Shown in pieces: positions 10,867 to 23,924 of a stretch of 64,000 nt of DNA (position 1 is the stretch's first letter; each line of letters begins with the position of its first letter). The stretch spans positions 868,001 to 932,000 of the forward strand of contig JAPWGK010000006.1 of NCBI GenBank assembly GCA_029641185.1, given 5' to 3'. This DNA is from Pseudofabraea citricarpa (taxonomy: Eukaryota; Ascomycota; Leotiomycetes; Helotiales; Dermateaceae). Made by a program: the position numbers and the translations under genes. The notes under the pieces are model-generated. The model saw only the letters and a list, made by a program, of their open reading frames with translations. It searched no databases and was not told the DNA's origin.

Positions 10867-13767
10867 ATGGATCAATGGCAATCGTATTCCGACTCTGCAG
10901 GCGCCTCGCGACGGTACAACGGTAATCCTCCGCCAAACCAGCCGCAGCAGCAGATGTCGCGAGATTACAACAACAGTCAGGTACCGCCGCCAGCTGGCTT
11001 TACATATGAGCAATATCAAGGTGGAATGGGTGCACACCCTCAATCTATGGGTTCCTCCCCGGCAGCAACCCCGCAGATGAGGGATGGGAACGGTGACGTC
11101 TCTATGCAAGATGCTGGTGACCCATACAGTGGCAGACAGTACCCCATGCGACCTCATCACTCACAACATCTTTCCGGTGGTCGAATTTCTTCACATCAAC
11201 CCCAAGAGCCATCAGCCGCCGCGCAGCGTTATTCTCCCATGGAGACCCTATCGCCATCATCTCCATACGGCGCCGCACCACCACCAGGCCAAGGCCAATA
11301 TGGATCCCAACGCCAGTCGCCCACCAGACCTGGCAGCTATTCATCACCAAACACATATTATGGGGGCCGTCAACAATCTCAGCAGTTACCCCCCCTCACA
11401 CCATTCTCCGCCAGCGGCGAGGGTTATCCAACCTCCGCAACCGCCCAGCTGAACGCCGTTTTCGGTAATGATCCCAAATCTCCCCGCAGACCTGCGCCAC
11501 AATCTTCAGGACCAGCAGGAAGAGGCCCGGTGCCCGAGTTCACCAAAGTTCGATCTATGGCAGACTTGCAACCCAAAGTGAATTCCCAGCCAGCGTTTCG
11601 AAGAGCAAACCCCGAGGGTGGCTTCATAAGTGTAAGTACGAGCAAAGAGAAGAAAGCTACAGCACTGACCACTCAATTGATAGCCCCTCCAAGCCCTTAC
11701 GAGCCATCTTCCATCTACATATCGCATATGCAATCCTAGCTTCAAGTACGAATCGTCTCGAAATCCTCGCAGAGTCCTCACAAAACCAAGCAAAGGCACG
11801 AAGAATGATGGCTTTGATAATGATGACAGTGATTATATACTCTACGTGAATGATATCCTTGGTTCTGAGGAGACTGGTCACAAGTATGTCTCGAGGTTAA
11901 CAAGTCTGAAATCTCCATGATGGTGAATGCTAATGCCTTTGCTAGAAATCGATACCTTATCCTGGATGTCCTTGGACAAGGGACTTTTGGGCAAGTAGTG
12001 AAATGCCAAAATCTCAAGACCCAAGAGGTAGTGGCTGTCAAAGTTGTCAAGAATAGGACTGCGTACTTCAATCAAAGCATGATGGAAGTTTCTGTCCTTG
12101 ATTTAGTGAGTTGTTTACTAAAAGAAAATTATACATGAATCCATGCTGATAATCCATTAGCTTAATACAAAGCTTGATAAAAACGACGATCACCATCTAC
12201 TCCGACTGAAAGACACATTCATCCACCGACAGCATTTGTGCCTCGTATTCGAATTGTTAAGTGTCAATCTTTATGAGTTGATCAAGCAAAACCAGTTCCG
12301 TGGTCTAAGCACAACGCTTGTGCGCGTTTTTGCACAGCAGCTTTTGAATGGACTAAGTTTGTTAAATAAAGCACGGCTTATCCACTGTGATCTGAAGCCC
12401 GAGAACATTTTACTCAAGAATTTGGAAAGCCCGATAATCAAGATTATCGATTTTGGTTCTGCATGCGACGAGCGCCAAACTGTTTATACCTATATCCAAT
12501 CCAGATTCTACAGATCTCCCGAGGTTCTGCTTGGACTTCCATACTCGTCAGCAATTGATATGTGGTCTTTAGGCTGCATTGTCGTAGAGTTATTCCTTGG
12601 GCTCCCGCTTTTCCCCGGTTCTTCCGAATACAATCAAGTTTCAAGGATAGTCGAGATGCTTGGAAACCCACCAAATTGGATGTTGGAGATGGGCAAGCAG
12701 TCCGGAGAATTCTTTGAGAAAAGACATGATATAGATGATTATGGAAGAAGAACATTTCATCTTAAAAGCATGGACCAGTATTCGCGCGAGCATGGTACCA
12801 AAGAGCAACCCAGCAAGAAATACTTCCAGGCAACAACTCTTCCAGAAATTATCAGAACATACTCCATGCCAAGGAAGAACATGAAGCAAAGCGAGATCGA
12901 TCGAGGTTAGTAGATGGCGTTTTTAGCTTGGTTCAAACTAACAATCTTCCAGAAATGAATAACCGAGTGGCTTTTATCGATTTCGTGCGGGGATTGCTCA
13001 ACATCAATCCACTCGAACGTTGGTCACCTCAACAAGCGAAGTTGCATCCCTTTATCACACAGCAAAAATTTACTGGCCCTTTCATTCCTCCCATGAACCT
13101 TAAATCCAGCTCTATCAACAGATCTCCCGCACCTGGAACGCAACAGCAGCAGCAAGCAGAAGCATTAAGCAAGCAGCGAGCGCAGGCCGCCCAAGCTCAA
13201 GCACATTCTTCAGCTTATGGTACCGGCGTACCTCTTGGGCAGTACCAACAGGCGCCCCCACCACAACAAGCACCAATATACAACAACACAAACATGTATT
13301 CACCAAATACAAATCATCAACCAGCGCCTCCACCATATCCTGCACAGCAGCAGCAGGCTTACGGTCAAATGGGCATGATGCCACAAGCTCAACCGCAAAT
13401 GCCAGCCGGGCAGTATGGAGGTCCTTCCCAGCAGCAACAACAGAGTCTTTACACGCAAGCAACTATGCGAGCTGGGAGACAAAGAGCATCCACCATGGAA
13501 ATTCAGCAAGGCGGCATTCCTCCGGCAATTCAACGCGTAGCAAGTCATCTAGATCCTAACCAGCCAATTCGTCTACAACCAAGTCCAGCATACCACCCAC
13601 CGCCACCAGATGGTGCTCCAGATGGGAACCCTGGTAGTGCGAGAAGGAGAGGAAGCAGAGCTGCCCAGGGAGGTCAAGGTGCCGCACGCGGTAATCGCGA
13701 CTTTATTCGTAACCTTGAAGACCGCACCTTGGAGGAAGGCTTCATGGGTCAGGCCCAATGGCACTGA
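10867..13767 (+). CDS. YAK1: Dual-specificity kinase YAK1 (DYRK family)
   Basis: Exons 10867-11631, 11684-11883, 11946-12105, 12161-12905 and 12953-13767 give 894 residues. In yeast, YAK1 slows growth under glucose or nutrient limitation and is antagonised by PKA. Order of parts: a Pro/Gln/Ser-rich disordered N-terminus (to about residue 260); the conserved pre-kinase DYRK homology box (NDSDYIL-like, LYVNDILGSEETGHK); the kinase domain from about 323 to 665 with glycine loop GQGTFGQVVK, catalytic HCDLKPEN, DFGSAC and the DYRK activation-loop motif YTYIQSRFYRSPE, whose second Tyr is autophosphorylated in the family; and a Gln-rich C-terminal tail of about 230 residues. All five splice junctions restore the phase and the conserved text. 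Nothing essential is missing. Confidence 0.95.
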
Positions 13768-15714
13768 GTGATCGAAATAATCTTCATCTGGAGGAGAGGC
13801 TGCACCACCCTTGCATTTCGACACATGCTTAGTTGCCATCTTATATTGAGTCATATTGCAATGTTGAAACTGCGAATGGTAGTACAAAAACGACTATCAA
13901 ACTAGGGCAGCAGATTGAGTTGCGAAATGAAATACATGATGGACAAAGGGATGGTGTGGGGAGGACGGTTGGGCTATGTCATGAAATGGCCAAGGGCCTT
14001 ATTTCGTCCGGGAAATTGTCATGATCGGTATCAGGTTCCTGAAGGGTTTGCTCAGGGAAAGACGTGATTTTTTATGTTTGAAGATATTGCATCGATGCCA
14101 CTGACCGTGCTTGCACTGGTATTTGAGTTTTGGAGTACAAAGATAGCTCTGTGGCTCTTAGAGATATTCGATCAACCAGCTCGCCCGAATTTCCTCTGCG
14201 AGACCTGCTCGCGTCATGATTAATCTTCTTGTTTAGGGTTTGAGCCCTTGCAGAACCTTGTACTCTGAAGTAAAACCTCCAACTAAATTCCTGGCACAAT
14301 GCACCAAAAGGGTTTGGGTAGACAAGCCTCTCTTTGGTCAGTAATGTAGTGCCCATAGGTAGTAGTATATCGTTCAAGACGAATCCTTGAATTATTATGA
14401 GTGGTCAACAGTGGTACAAGGTAGATACGGGAATTATAACCAAATCCGATGCTATCTAGAACTACAGCGTTTTTTGATCCTTTAAGTAGATGATGTGATT
14501 TCGTGGTTTACTAAGTCGGCTTTGACGCCAGCGACTTAGATGTGATGTGTTACCTTGAAAGGCTTGAGGCCTAGATAGATTATCCGCCAGAGTGATACTC
14601 TATATACTTCGTTTTAGATTTAATTTATGTAAATGTTTGTAAAATGTCTATTTCATGAAATTATGCGAAAAGGAAGTTGGGATCCGGTGTTGGCCAAAGG
14701 CAAGCCTCAGTCTCCGGCCAATGGTTGTTTTACTGGTGTTCCATCCTCGCACGATTATATAGTTCTATATACCTAAGGTAGGTACCTAGGTAGGTATGTA
14801 TAGAAGATCGACTGGAGCGTTTGATTGTGAGACGCAATTTGATAGTGGGAGTGGAGTATTGTGAGATTAATGGCTCACACAACTACTCTAAGTACTGAAG
14901 CTAAGCTGAATGAGTATGAAGATTTGAATACCTCACCAGTCTTACACGCAGCTAGCTTATGCGCTTCTTCCATGGCGAAAATAGGCATGTTTGGAAGAGC
15001 ACATGACCGAAGAGGAGTTGCTCAAGCCAAGGAAGCGTCTACTGGATCTCTTCGCAATATATACAGTCTCTCCCGTACAGTGTGGTTGCTGAGAGTGAAG
15101 TATGGAAAGTAAGTTTAGCACTAGCCGACGGATAAGCGAGCCTCCCCCCTGATCTTTAAAACTAGGTACCTACCTACCTAAGTACTTAGGAAGGAATTCT
15201 AAGCATTTAAAAGCAAGCCTTACCTAGTGCAGGAACATATCAGGAGACAGAAGAAAGGGTGTTCTGATCCTGTACTTGATGAATATGCAAGATACTGTCT
15301 CTCAAAGCCAGTCATGAGATCCAGAGGGTTATTCACAGGGCGGGAAGATTCATAACAGGGAGTTTCCTCGCTTGTCCCAGCTTGCATGTGATGAGTTTAG
15401 TGGTACCTTAGCTGGGCCGTTTTTTGGAATTTATTTTGAGTATTTGTCACCAGACGAGGGGCTAGAAGATCTCCCTATACCGAAATTGGTGGCCTCTATG
15501 GCTAGGCCCACTTTGTGAATAATAACACATTGGTTCAGCCGGTTCTGAAGATATATTATGCTGTCGGGTGGGTAGGGATATATGGGTGGTTTGCTTCTAC
15601 GTTTTCTTTTTGCTTTCTCCCTTTAAAATAACTATTTCTATAGATATATCCACCAGTTGGGGTTATCCAATGTGAGAAATGTAATCCAGACTTTTATGAA
15701 TGACCAACACTATA
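13768..15714. other. Convergent intergenic region, 1.9 kb
   Basis: Lies between the 3' ends of YAK1 and an SRPK-like kinase gene. It holds TACCTAGGTA-type motifs at 14771-14796 and 15163-15190 that form an inverted repeat around about 400 bp (see findings). A short open frame of 83 codons inside it has no family resemblance, so I do not call it a gene. Confidence 0.55.
14776..15175. repeat. Inverted repeat flanking about 400 bp
   Basis: AGGTAGGTACCTA at 14776-14788 reappears as its reverse complement at 15163-15175. Both copies sit inside longer GGTA/TACC-rich palindromic stretches. I see no transposase and no convincing target-site duplication, so a miniature element is only one possibility. 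Confidence 0.4.
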
Positions 15715-17067
15715 TCAAGCCTTAGTATTCGTTGCGATCCAAGAATGGTTGAGAATATCGTCGATAGAAATCCGCTCCTCCGGTGCCCACTTGAAGATGT
15801 GATGCAAGAGGTCCATCAGTTGTACTGTTTCTTCATGAGGTATACGAGTACCACTCGGCTCCAATAACATCTCGGTTTTTCTAGGCTCTTCTTCCTCCTC
15901 ATCCTCGGATCCAATGTCTGCGATAATTTTATCCATCGGATACTCGACAGCTCTCGGAATACCACCACTCCACTCTTGCTTTGGCTTTCCATCGTCGTTG
16001 AAGAAATCCGTACGCTTTTCCCAAGCATTCCACCATGGGTCAGGCAGTCTCCCAAATGTCTGGACCATCTGGCGTAAGATCTCGTCCTGCCCTCCAGACC
16101 AACTGGGGAACAGCTCTTGACCAGCCCTCAGCTCGAAAAGAACGCAACCTAATGCCCATATTTCAGAACGCCTGTCGATCTTCGAATCGAAAATAACCTC
16201 TGGTGCGCAGTATGAAAATGGTATGCCGATGTCTTCCGCCGGTGGCGGATTGTCAAATGGGAAACTTTGGCCAAAGTCGACAAGTATTATGTCTTCTGCT
16301 AGGAATTGCGGATCAACCATGCCAGCCGGCTCAACTAGATATCGTGGAGCAGAACTTCCAGGAATGGAGCCAGAAATTGTGAGAACAGAGTCTGTCTGAG
16401 GCTCCCCAAACCGCTGGTAAATTTCATCCTCTGACCACTCGTTGATAGAAGCAAGCTTGAAGAGTAGATTTGAGGCGGTGATGTCTGTATTTCGTTATTA
16501 ACGATACAAGTGTTTTTCTTACAATGGAAGACTAAGGCACTTACCACCGTGACAAAGATGATGTGAATGTACAAATTTCAATGCTTCCACGGTCTGTTTT
16601 GCAATCTTCCTAGCAACATCGGCTCGTAACCTTCGACTACCTGAGATCTTACCCGCACAGTCATGCAAAGCCGTCACACTTGGTCCTGCCACATCAGAGA
16701 CAAGACACAGATGCGTTCCATTTGGTCCATCGATCGTGAAATGGTCTAATAGAGATGTGATGTGCGTCTCTCCTGGGCTGTCGGTAGGATTGATTTTTAG
16801 TTGTTGAAGGATCTTGAGCTCTGAACAGTCCGAGGAAGCTCCAGCTCGAATAATTTTCAAGGCAATATACCGATGCTCGAGTTTGTCGAGGGCTAGCCAC
16901 ACAGTTGAGAAGCCACCATAGCCAAGCTTGTGGAGAACTTTGTACCTATCTTTGAGAACATCTCCAAGATGAACGGGATGGAACCCCCCAGAAGTATAGT
17001 TCTCAACGTCTTCCACATTGCTGAATCTAGAGCATTGATATTGTCTTGAGTAAGTAACTAAAGACAT
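15715..17067 (-). CDS. SRPK-like serine/threonine protein kinase
   Basis: Exons 16545-17067 and 15715-16484 with a 60-nt intron; 430 residues. The start gives MSLVTYSRQYQC, followed by ENYTSGGFHPVHLGDVLKDR, the opening typical of SRPK-family kinases. Kinase signs: glycine loop KLGYGGFSTVWLA, the Lys of ALKII, the catalytic loop HGDITASNLLF (spanning the intron), VDFGQSF in the DFG position, and YCAPEVIF. SRPKs of yeast and animals phosphorylate SR splicing factors. This protein belongs to a fungal branch that has HGD in place of HRD and lacks the long spacer insert, so its substrate is unknown. Complete in length for that branch. Tandem on the minus strand with the RRM gene, 656 bp apart. Confidence 0.85.
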
Positions 17068-17723
17068 CTTTTCGACGGTGAGGAACTAATAGATGCTGAG
17101 AGGTCAGCTTCAGAGATTGAGACAAGTCGACCCTTGGACAACTTGGTGCCGATATAAGACTTCAAGTGAAATGTAAACCAAGGAAACAATAACTTGAAGG
17201 TCAATTGCGAGGAGGATTGGAATCAACATCGCACATGTTTGAGCCCTGCTGTAACCAGGGCGATCCCATTCCAGAGCTCTGATAATTACTACAGAACGGA
17301 CTTTAGCGTCTCCCTGGTGTATTAATATAATAAGCTGGCACACCCGCTTGCAAAGCCTCCAACAGCCCAGCTCTAGCGGATAAGGTCTATTAAAGCATTT
17401 AGATCACGAATAATAGATATGCTAGCCTTGTCACGGATCAGGTAGAAAAACCTTTGCCTCGTGAGAATTATATTTGGACTATTGTACAGAGGTAGTGTTC
17501 CTAGTTGAAGACGTACTCGTGCGCTAGGGGAAGAGGTTGGGCGTGAAAGAAGCCTTAATCTCCTTCGACAGAAGTGCATCGGAAGCCCAAATCGCCAGAA
17601 CAACGTCAAGTGGATTACGTTGTGGGTGGTAGTCGCAGAGAACGATAAGACATATCCTCGAGGAGGAAGGTCTCATCTGTGGACAAGTTCCAAGAGCCAT
17701 GGGCATCTATACTTGGATGTTGT
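17068..17723. other. Spacer between tandem minus-strand genes
   Basis: About 0.66 kb holding the 3' UTR of the RRM protein gene and the promoter of the SRPK-like kinase. I see no gene or strong repeat in it. Confidence 0.5.
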
Positions 17724-18979
17724 TCATCTGTATCCACGACCTCGATCATTGCCTCGACCTCTGTCGCGGCTATTGCCTCGTCCACGACCACCGCGGTTAT
17801 TGACCAAACTATCACTGTAAAGCCCTCTGCCTTGTTGATTGTCATCATCGGTGTCCATACGGTCATCAAATCCATATGAGCCATCCATTATATCGTCCCT
17901 GCTATAATCGCGTCGACGCTCTCCGCTGCGGTCTTGAACACCATAGCGATCTGAGCCTCCATAGCGAGTGTCAGATCGACCATCTTCTGATAGATCTACC
18001 AAATCGGCTCGTGGGCCCAACGGTGTAACGGAACGAGGGGTTGACTGTGCAGGAGTGGTTTGGGACTTGATTATTCTGGCTGTTGTCGAAGTTTGTCCGA
18101 TTTTGTGATAGACATGTAGGAGTTGACCGTCGGCCTATACGCGGTTTATCAATTAGCATCAAGATGATGCGCAAGCGAAGTAAAACTCACGTTTTGGTTG
18201 TTAAATGTATCAACAACGTTATCTGCACCCTCCTTTGTTTCAAACACGATCTCAGCAATCACATTTGGTCTCTCTGCAATCAATCGACAACTGAGGGCCA
18301 CACCACCAACTGGTGTCATGGCGCTCTCAATGTCTGCAGCTGTGGTTCCAAAGGCGAAATTCTTAGCCATCACAACATAAGGCCCAGCCAGTCCACGGAT
18401 CGCAATACTGGCTGCTGGTTTAGAGCTACCAACAATATTGAACTGGCTGTTGAGCGCGGGAGACGAGACAGACCCATTGAGAGCTCCCTGAATCCGATCT
18501 GCACGGCTGACCCGGCCGGCTCTAGGACCCTGAGGAACTCCGCGGCCAAAGGCAGAAGGGTTGTTCAAGGCGTGAAGGTCGTGAGTCCATTCTGCATTAA
18601 CGTTGCCAACCGCTGGCTTCACGTTTGCCCGAACTGGTTTCTGCGGAATCTTTGCAGTTGAGGCTGAGCGCTGCGCATCTTATTAGTGGACATCCTCCGA
18701 ATTCTTGTTGCAGCAACACAGTTTCCCGTCATACCTTCTGAACACCAATTCGGCTGGCCAAAGATGGTCCTGTGCCGGGCTTGCGGTTCACAATTCCAGC
18801 TCCTGGCGCACTCGATCTACGACCCTTTCCAAATATTTCCTGAGCGAGAGCTTCATTCTTACGGCGCTGTCGGTCTATCGTCCATATCAGTGAGCTGATC
18901 GCAGTATGTCAACACATAGTCTCCGCTTACCTTGGTTGATTATCGCATTGAAGTCAGCGGCAACCTTTCCTGGCGCCAT
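17724..18979 (-). CDS. RRM protein with GRG-rich tail (Yra1/ALY-like layout)
   Basis: Exons 18931-18979, 18735-18874, 18191-18670 and 17724-18134 give 359 residues. A short N-terminal helix (MAPGKVAADFNAIINQ) and a basic disordered stretch lead to one RNA recognition motif at about residues 155-235, with YVVMAKNFAFGTTAADIE and a second conserved strand near AEIVFETKEGADNVVD. Then comes an acidic linker and a C-terminal GRG repeat tail (GRGRGNSRDRGRG). One RRM between an N-terminal box and an Arg/Gly tail resembles the mRNA-export adaptors Yra1/ALY, but the similarity seen by eye is weak, so only RNA binding is firmly supported. The first exon carries just 49 nt. Divergent from the large orphan gene at 19611. 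Confidence 0.78.
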
Positions 18980-19610
18980 GATGCGCAACAAAGTCAAGAG
19001 CGCAAGGTTGATCTCTTTCAACCTTTTTGATGCTCGCTGAACAATGTAGATGTCAAAGTAGACAGTGGGTGAAAAGGCTGGACGGTGACAAGCGTCAGAA
19101 GTTGATAGAGCAGTGTGAATGAGCAACCGGCGTTGGCAAGATCGTCTTGAACTCGAGGTTCGCGTTCCGTTTGCCTGCTACGCGAAAAAGGCCAAAAGCA
19201 CGGCTGCTTTACGGAGTCTGGACGCTCCTCGGTTCGCTCCTCGGTTCGCTCACCACAGTTCCTTCCCCCTTTACTACACGAAGCGATCAATGGTAGCTGC
19301 CATGGCTACAACCAACATCAACCTGGCACCCAAAACTGCTCTCCTGCTCTTCATTCTCCCACCACTTCGCAATTCCAGTCACAACCCACCCACAGTTCTC
19401 AAGCACCCTTACAGTTATCGAATACTACAATTTTGGCAATAGAGGAGTAAGTGTAATACACCACCACATCTATCTATACCTTCATTGTCCAGAATATTTC
19501 ATGCGAGACCCTGATGTCTTGGAGAATATCTCCTCTTTGATGTCTTTATCAATTCTTTTCTTTTTGGCTGAAGATGCTAACATCAATTCAAAGTATAGGA
19601 CCAGACCAGT
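18980..19610. other. Divergent promoter region
   Basis: Shared upstream region of the RRM gene (minus) and the RRKS-repeat gene (plus). It contains two tandem copies of a 12-bp unit, GCTCCTCGGTTC, at 19224-19247 followed by GCTC. I see no coding gene. A short 5' UTR intron before the plus-strand start (ending near AAGTATAG) is possible. Confidence 0.5.
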
Positions 19611-22600
19611 ATGGATTCAGCATTGGCTACCACCCCAACAGGCTCGATAGGAGATGCTCCTGATAGTACACAAGGCCGCCGGAAGAGCCTCAAGTCTCTG
19701 TTTGGATCCATGAGATCTAACCGTCGTACCAATAATCGCACAACAGAATTTGATGCAAGTCCTGCCAGTCCACATAGTCCCCAAACTCCTACTCGTAGGA
19801 AGTCCAATTGGAGTCTCTTTGGTTCTGTTCGCCACCGTACCTCGGAGGAGATGCAATATGATGCACAGGACCGAGAGGATCTTTCCATTCCATCAGTACC
19901 CAATACAAGATCTCCACCAAAATCAGATGGTGGCTCAGGGGTCAAGAGAAGGAAGAGCTTTGCTGAAGTTCTTGGCACCATCAGCCCGAGACGGTCGATG
20001 AGGAGACGACACTCTAAAGTTGAACACTGTGACCCGGAGGGAACAGTATTTGAAGATATAAAAAAAATAGAGATCCAAACGCCAGGCATACTTCCATCGA
20101 CTCAGGAGCACGTCGTCGAAAACGGAGTACCAACCGTTAATCCACCAAAACACTGTCGCCAGCTCAATGCCAGTGATGAAGGCGAAGAAAGTGCAGATGT
20201 TTGGGGTGTCAAAATGGAACGCCATCTATACGGTGAGTTTTTTTGGTCTTCGTAGGCCCATATTATTCTAACGTTCCAGGAGAATGCAAGCTTAAGCAGC
20301 TGGATGTTCTTCTACAGGATCTCGAGAACAGTAACACAGAGCGATGTAAGTACACCTGATACAGACACGTAGTCCTGCGATTTTAAATACTAATAAAAGA
20401 TATATAGACTCGGATGGTCCTTCTGTGTCTGAGATTAGGCAAGAAACCGGTTCCTCTGGTGCAACTAATCCCCTCTCCGAGTCCGATTTAACTGGTAGGC
20501 ATGAAACCAACTCGGGTGATTATTCAGGTCAGATGACGAACCATCATTTCAAGTTCTATGATGATGCATGCACTGTCTTATCATCGACTACCCTCATTGA
20601 AGTTGACAAGGATTCTGAATTCCATACAGATATAGATGGACCGTCTGCACGTCAAGTAGAAACTGGGACCCCTGATTCCTACCTTCAGGAACTCATCGCC
20701 TCGAATGATAACAAGAGCAAGGCCCCTGCACAGAAATTCGACAATCCACTTTCACGGACTCCATCCCCTTGGTTGAGCAAAACCTGTGGGGGCATGATGA
20801 ATAATTTCTCCAAGTTCTCACCCTCGCCATCGCCAGACAAATTGAAACCGGCACTACCAACTGATTTCTTGAAGGATGTTAGCCCGGATGCTACACGAGG
20901 ATCAAATGCTTTGTAAGTCATAGCCTACATGCTTCCAGATATGATACTGATTGATCTAGCTCGGCCATGACCTATTTTAGCCATGACCCGGAAGAAAGCC
21001 CTAACTTGTCCTGTGACAATGGTAAAGTTGATGACAACGATTCTTCGGGGGATAAATCTTATGCTTTTACTCCCTGTTATACTCCACCGAGTATGGTTTT
21101 TTCTATGATGGATGCTCCTTACAATAGAAGTGCGCTATTTCCCTCGTTTGAGACGGACCCTGAAGAAATCAGACGAGTGATAGAGCTTGGAGCACAAACG
21201 ATGAAGCAAGTAAGTTTTATACATCATAAATGATCTTTAACAACTTTAGAACTAACTGATATCAATTAGACCAGCTTGACTCGAAATATTCGGCCTAGTA
21301 TACATTCTCTGACAAAGAGTGGTAATAATACAGCAGCAGTTCTCGAGCAGTCTCTCGTTCTTCGTAGCCCTGACACGACAGAATCTGTTTCGACAATCAT
21401 GGACGATGCCAAAGATTATTCAGACTTAGAAAACATGTCCGAAATATCAGCATTGATTGATGCAGGCCACATACACCCTCGATATACCGTTACTGATAAA
21501 AAGCCCTTTGCCATAAGGCGCCGCCGTTCACTGAATCCCATTCGCGTCAATTTGCCCCAGAACTCTAACGGAGCCCAGAAATCAAAATTCTATCCATCCA
21601 TCAGTGCTGCTAGAGCAGATCTCCTATGCAACAATAAGCCTGGGATTCTCGACTCTTGGACATATGATCCTAAAGAGCGCGCATTTAGTCTGCACCCTTC
21701 CGACGGCACGGGCCCAAGTTCTGATGCAGATGCTCAAAGCAACTGGAACATAATGAACATTCCATCCATACCGAAGAACTCGTCTGACTCCACTTCCGAA
21801 ACAATTTGGGACTCGGATTTTGAAGCTGAGTATCAAACAGCCGAATTTTGTTCAGAGGAAATTCTTCAGGAAGGAAATTTAGACAAGGCAGATGAAGGCA
21901 TAAACAGACCGTACGAAGCAGATGACGAGGATAACTTGTCAGATTTTGTCTCTGAATCAGGTATAGACCTATCGAGCTTGGGAAGTCATTTCTCAGATTC
22001 AAACGAGTGGTCTTTGGAGAGTGCCCCACGTTACGGATTTGACAGTCGATATCTCTCTGGTGTCGTGTCGAGTGAGGATGTATTACTCACCTTGAAAGAC
22101 GCAAACTGTGTCCAGCAGATTCATGGGCCGACTAGGACATGGTTTGATCTCGGAAAGAACTTCAAGACAGTCCACGTTGAAAACAGGGAGCCAGTCGAAA
22201 GGAATGCAGCTTTCGATTACAGCGCGAAAAATATTCCCTGCCAGTCGGAATCATTTACCTGCGGACCCCTTTACTCGGCAAATGGCATAAGCACTGATTC
22301 GGAGACTATAAGGGATAACTGGACAGATACTGCATCCGATGAAGGTCCCCGGAGCTCTGATTCTGGGAAATCTTGTCCAACAATAGATGACGAGACAATT
22401 CGTCAAGCCTGGAAGTTTCAAACAACTAAGGGTAGAACATCTTTATGGAAAAGAAAATCTACATCTCAGCTAAGGACCAAGTATATTGTCTATCGCAAGC
22501 ACAGTACGAAGAAATCGGTTCCAGAAGCAGGTATAAGTTTCACTTCAGACCACACTCAACCCGGCCGAAGGCCATCCGAAAGAGCTCCGGGCCTGGGGAA

Positions 22601-23924
22601 TTCAAACTCGCTTGGTTTTCAGCGCGGACTCTACGACAAAAGACAGGATGAGTTGATGGAAGAGCGACATAGCAATGAATACGTTTACGGCAGAAGAGGA
22701 TCTTACACCTCTGACTCTTTTTATGCCAAGCTGGACCCAGAAGAAGCAGAGATGAACCGAAACATAGCTACACACCTCCATAAGACGCCCCAGAAGGAGA
22801 CAGTGAGGATGCTCACTCCAGAATTTGATGATTCGTACGCCACCATGAATGTTCCCTTGAGCCACATAAGCTTGTGGAACTTGGAAGAAGCAAAACCATC
22901 GAAGCATTCTCAATACTGGAATGGTAGCAAGACGTTACACATAGAGAATGTTGAAGATCAGCGATCTACTTCATCAACCTCGAGCTTCGAGTTTCCGAGA
23001 TACAATACTTTCCTGGAGTTTTCAGCTAAGGTGCAAGGCCCACAAATCACGGGATACGATTCTTCCTCTCCAGAGTGCAAGTCTTTCTGGGATGACCTGC
23101 TCTTAATAGAAAATAAGCTTCGCAAGCAATTTGGATTGCCCTCCATTGGTAGTAGCAGCGATGAGAATTTAGATTTGGAGGAAGCAAGTTATTTAACTGA
23201 TACTGCTGACCCTTTTACTTCCCTGGATATTGATCCAACTTATGGTTTTCCACAGTATGATCGACATGTTTCCACGAGTGGGAGCCATAGCCCTTCTGTT
23301 TATACAGACGTTGCGGGGGGATCTGTTGGTTCTGAAGCCGACTCTTGGGCGGGTGGGTTCCAGTTCTCTCGATATAATCGACGGAGACATAGTATCGACA
23401 GCAGTGAACTCTCTCACATCTTCAGCGAAGAAACTGATTCATTTCCTGCTTGTGACGAAGGGTTCGAGAACTCCCAAGCACTTCGCGACATGATTAATAC
23501 GAAGAACGAGAATAAGGATACACAAGAGCATACTGAGATCAAAGTGGCAAAATATACACATGAAAATGTAGCACTCCGGGGTGTTAACCAAAGGCCGGCT
23601 GTTAAGGCTATCCGTCAAAGCAGACTGCCGAGACATAAGAATCTCCGTCGAGGGCCGGCAAACGTTCCCCAAGCTCATAATATTAAGCAGCAGGGCCCCA
23701 AACCTGGAATACTTCGCCCTCAGGGAATCATAGTACCACTCGCAAACAAAAAGAATCTCCCAGCACGTTCGCCTAGACTTATGACACCTTCTGGCGCTGT
23801 TTACATGCCGGCCGACGAGTGCAGCGCTTCCCGTGTAAGTGAAGCAGAGACGGATGAAAGTTCTGACTTTGGGGAACCTCTACAGAAGATTGAGAATCAC
23901 AATGAGCTTGGCTGCAAAGTTTGA
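19611..23924 (+). CDS. Large orphan disordered protein with RRKS motifs
   Basis: I do not recognise a family. Five exons (19611-20232, 20280-20345, 20408-20912, 20960-21209, 21270-23924) join in phase to 1365 residues. The protein is Ser/Asp/Glu-rich and almost wholly low-complexity, with no signal peptide, membrane segment or known catalytic motif. The N-terminus holds three related basic boxes near residues 23, 62 and 113: RRKSLKSLFGSMRS, RRKSNWSLFGSVRH and RRKSFAEVLGTI. Another box, RRRRSLNPIRV, starts exon 5. These fit the RRxS consensus of basophilic kinases such as PKA. The C-terminus is basic (SRLPRHKNLRRGP, PARSPRLMTPSG). It may be a scaffold or signalling substrate, but that is inference. 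All introns are 47-62 nt with GTAAGT-like donors (GTGAGT at the first), which supports a real gene. Confidence 0.75.

Noticed and set aside
14861..15112. 83-codon frame inside the inverted-repeat segment
   Set aside because: No similarity to transposases or any family; too short to support.
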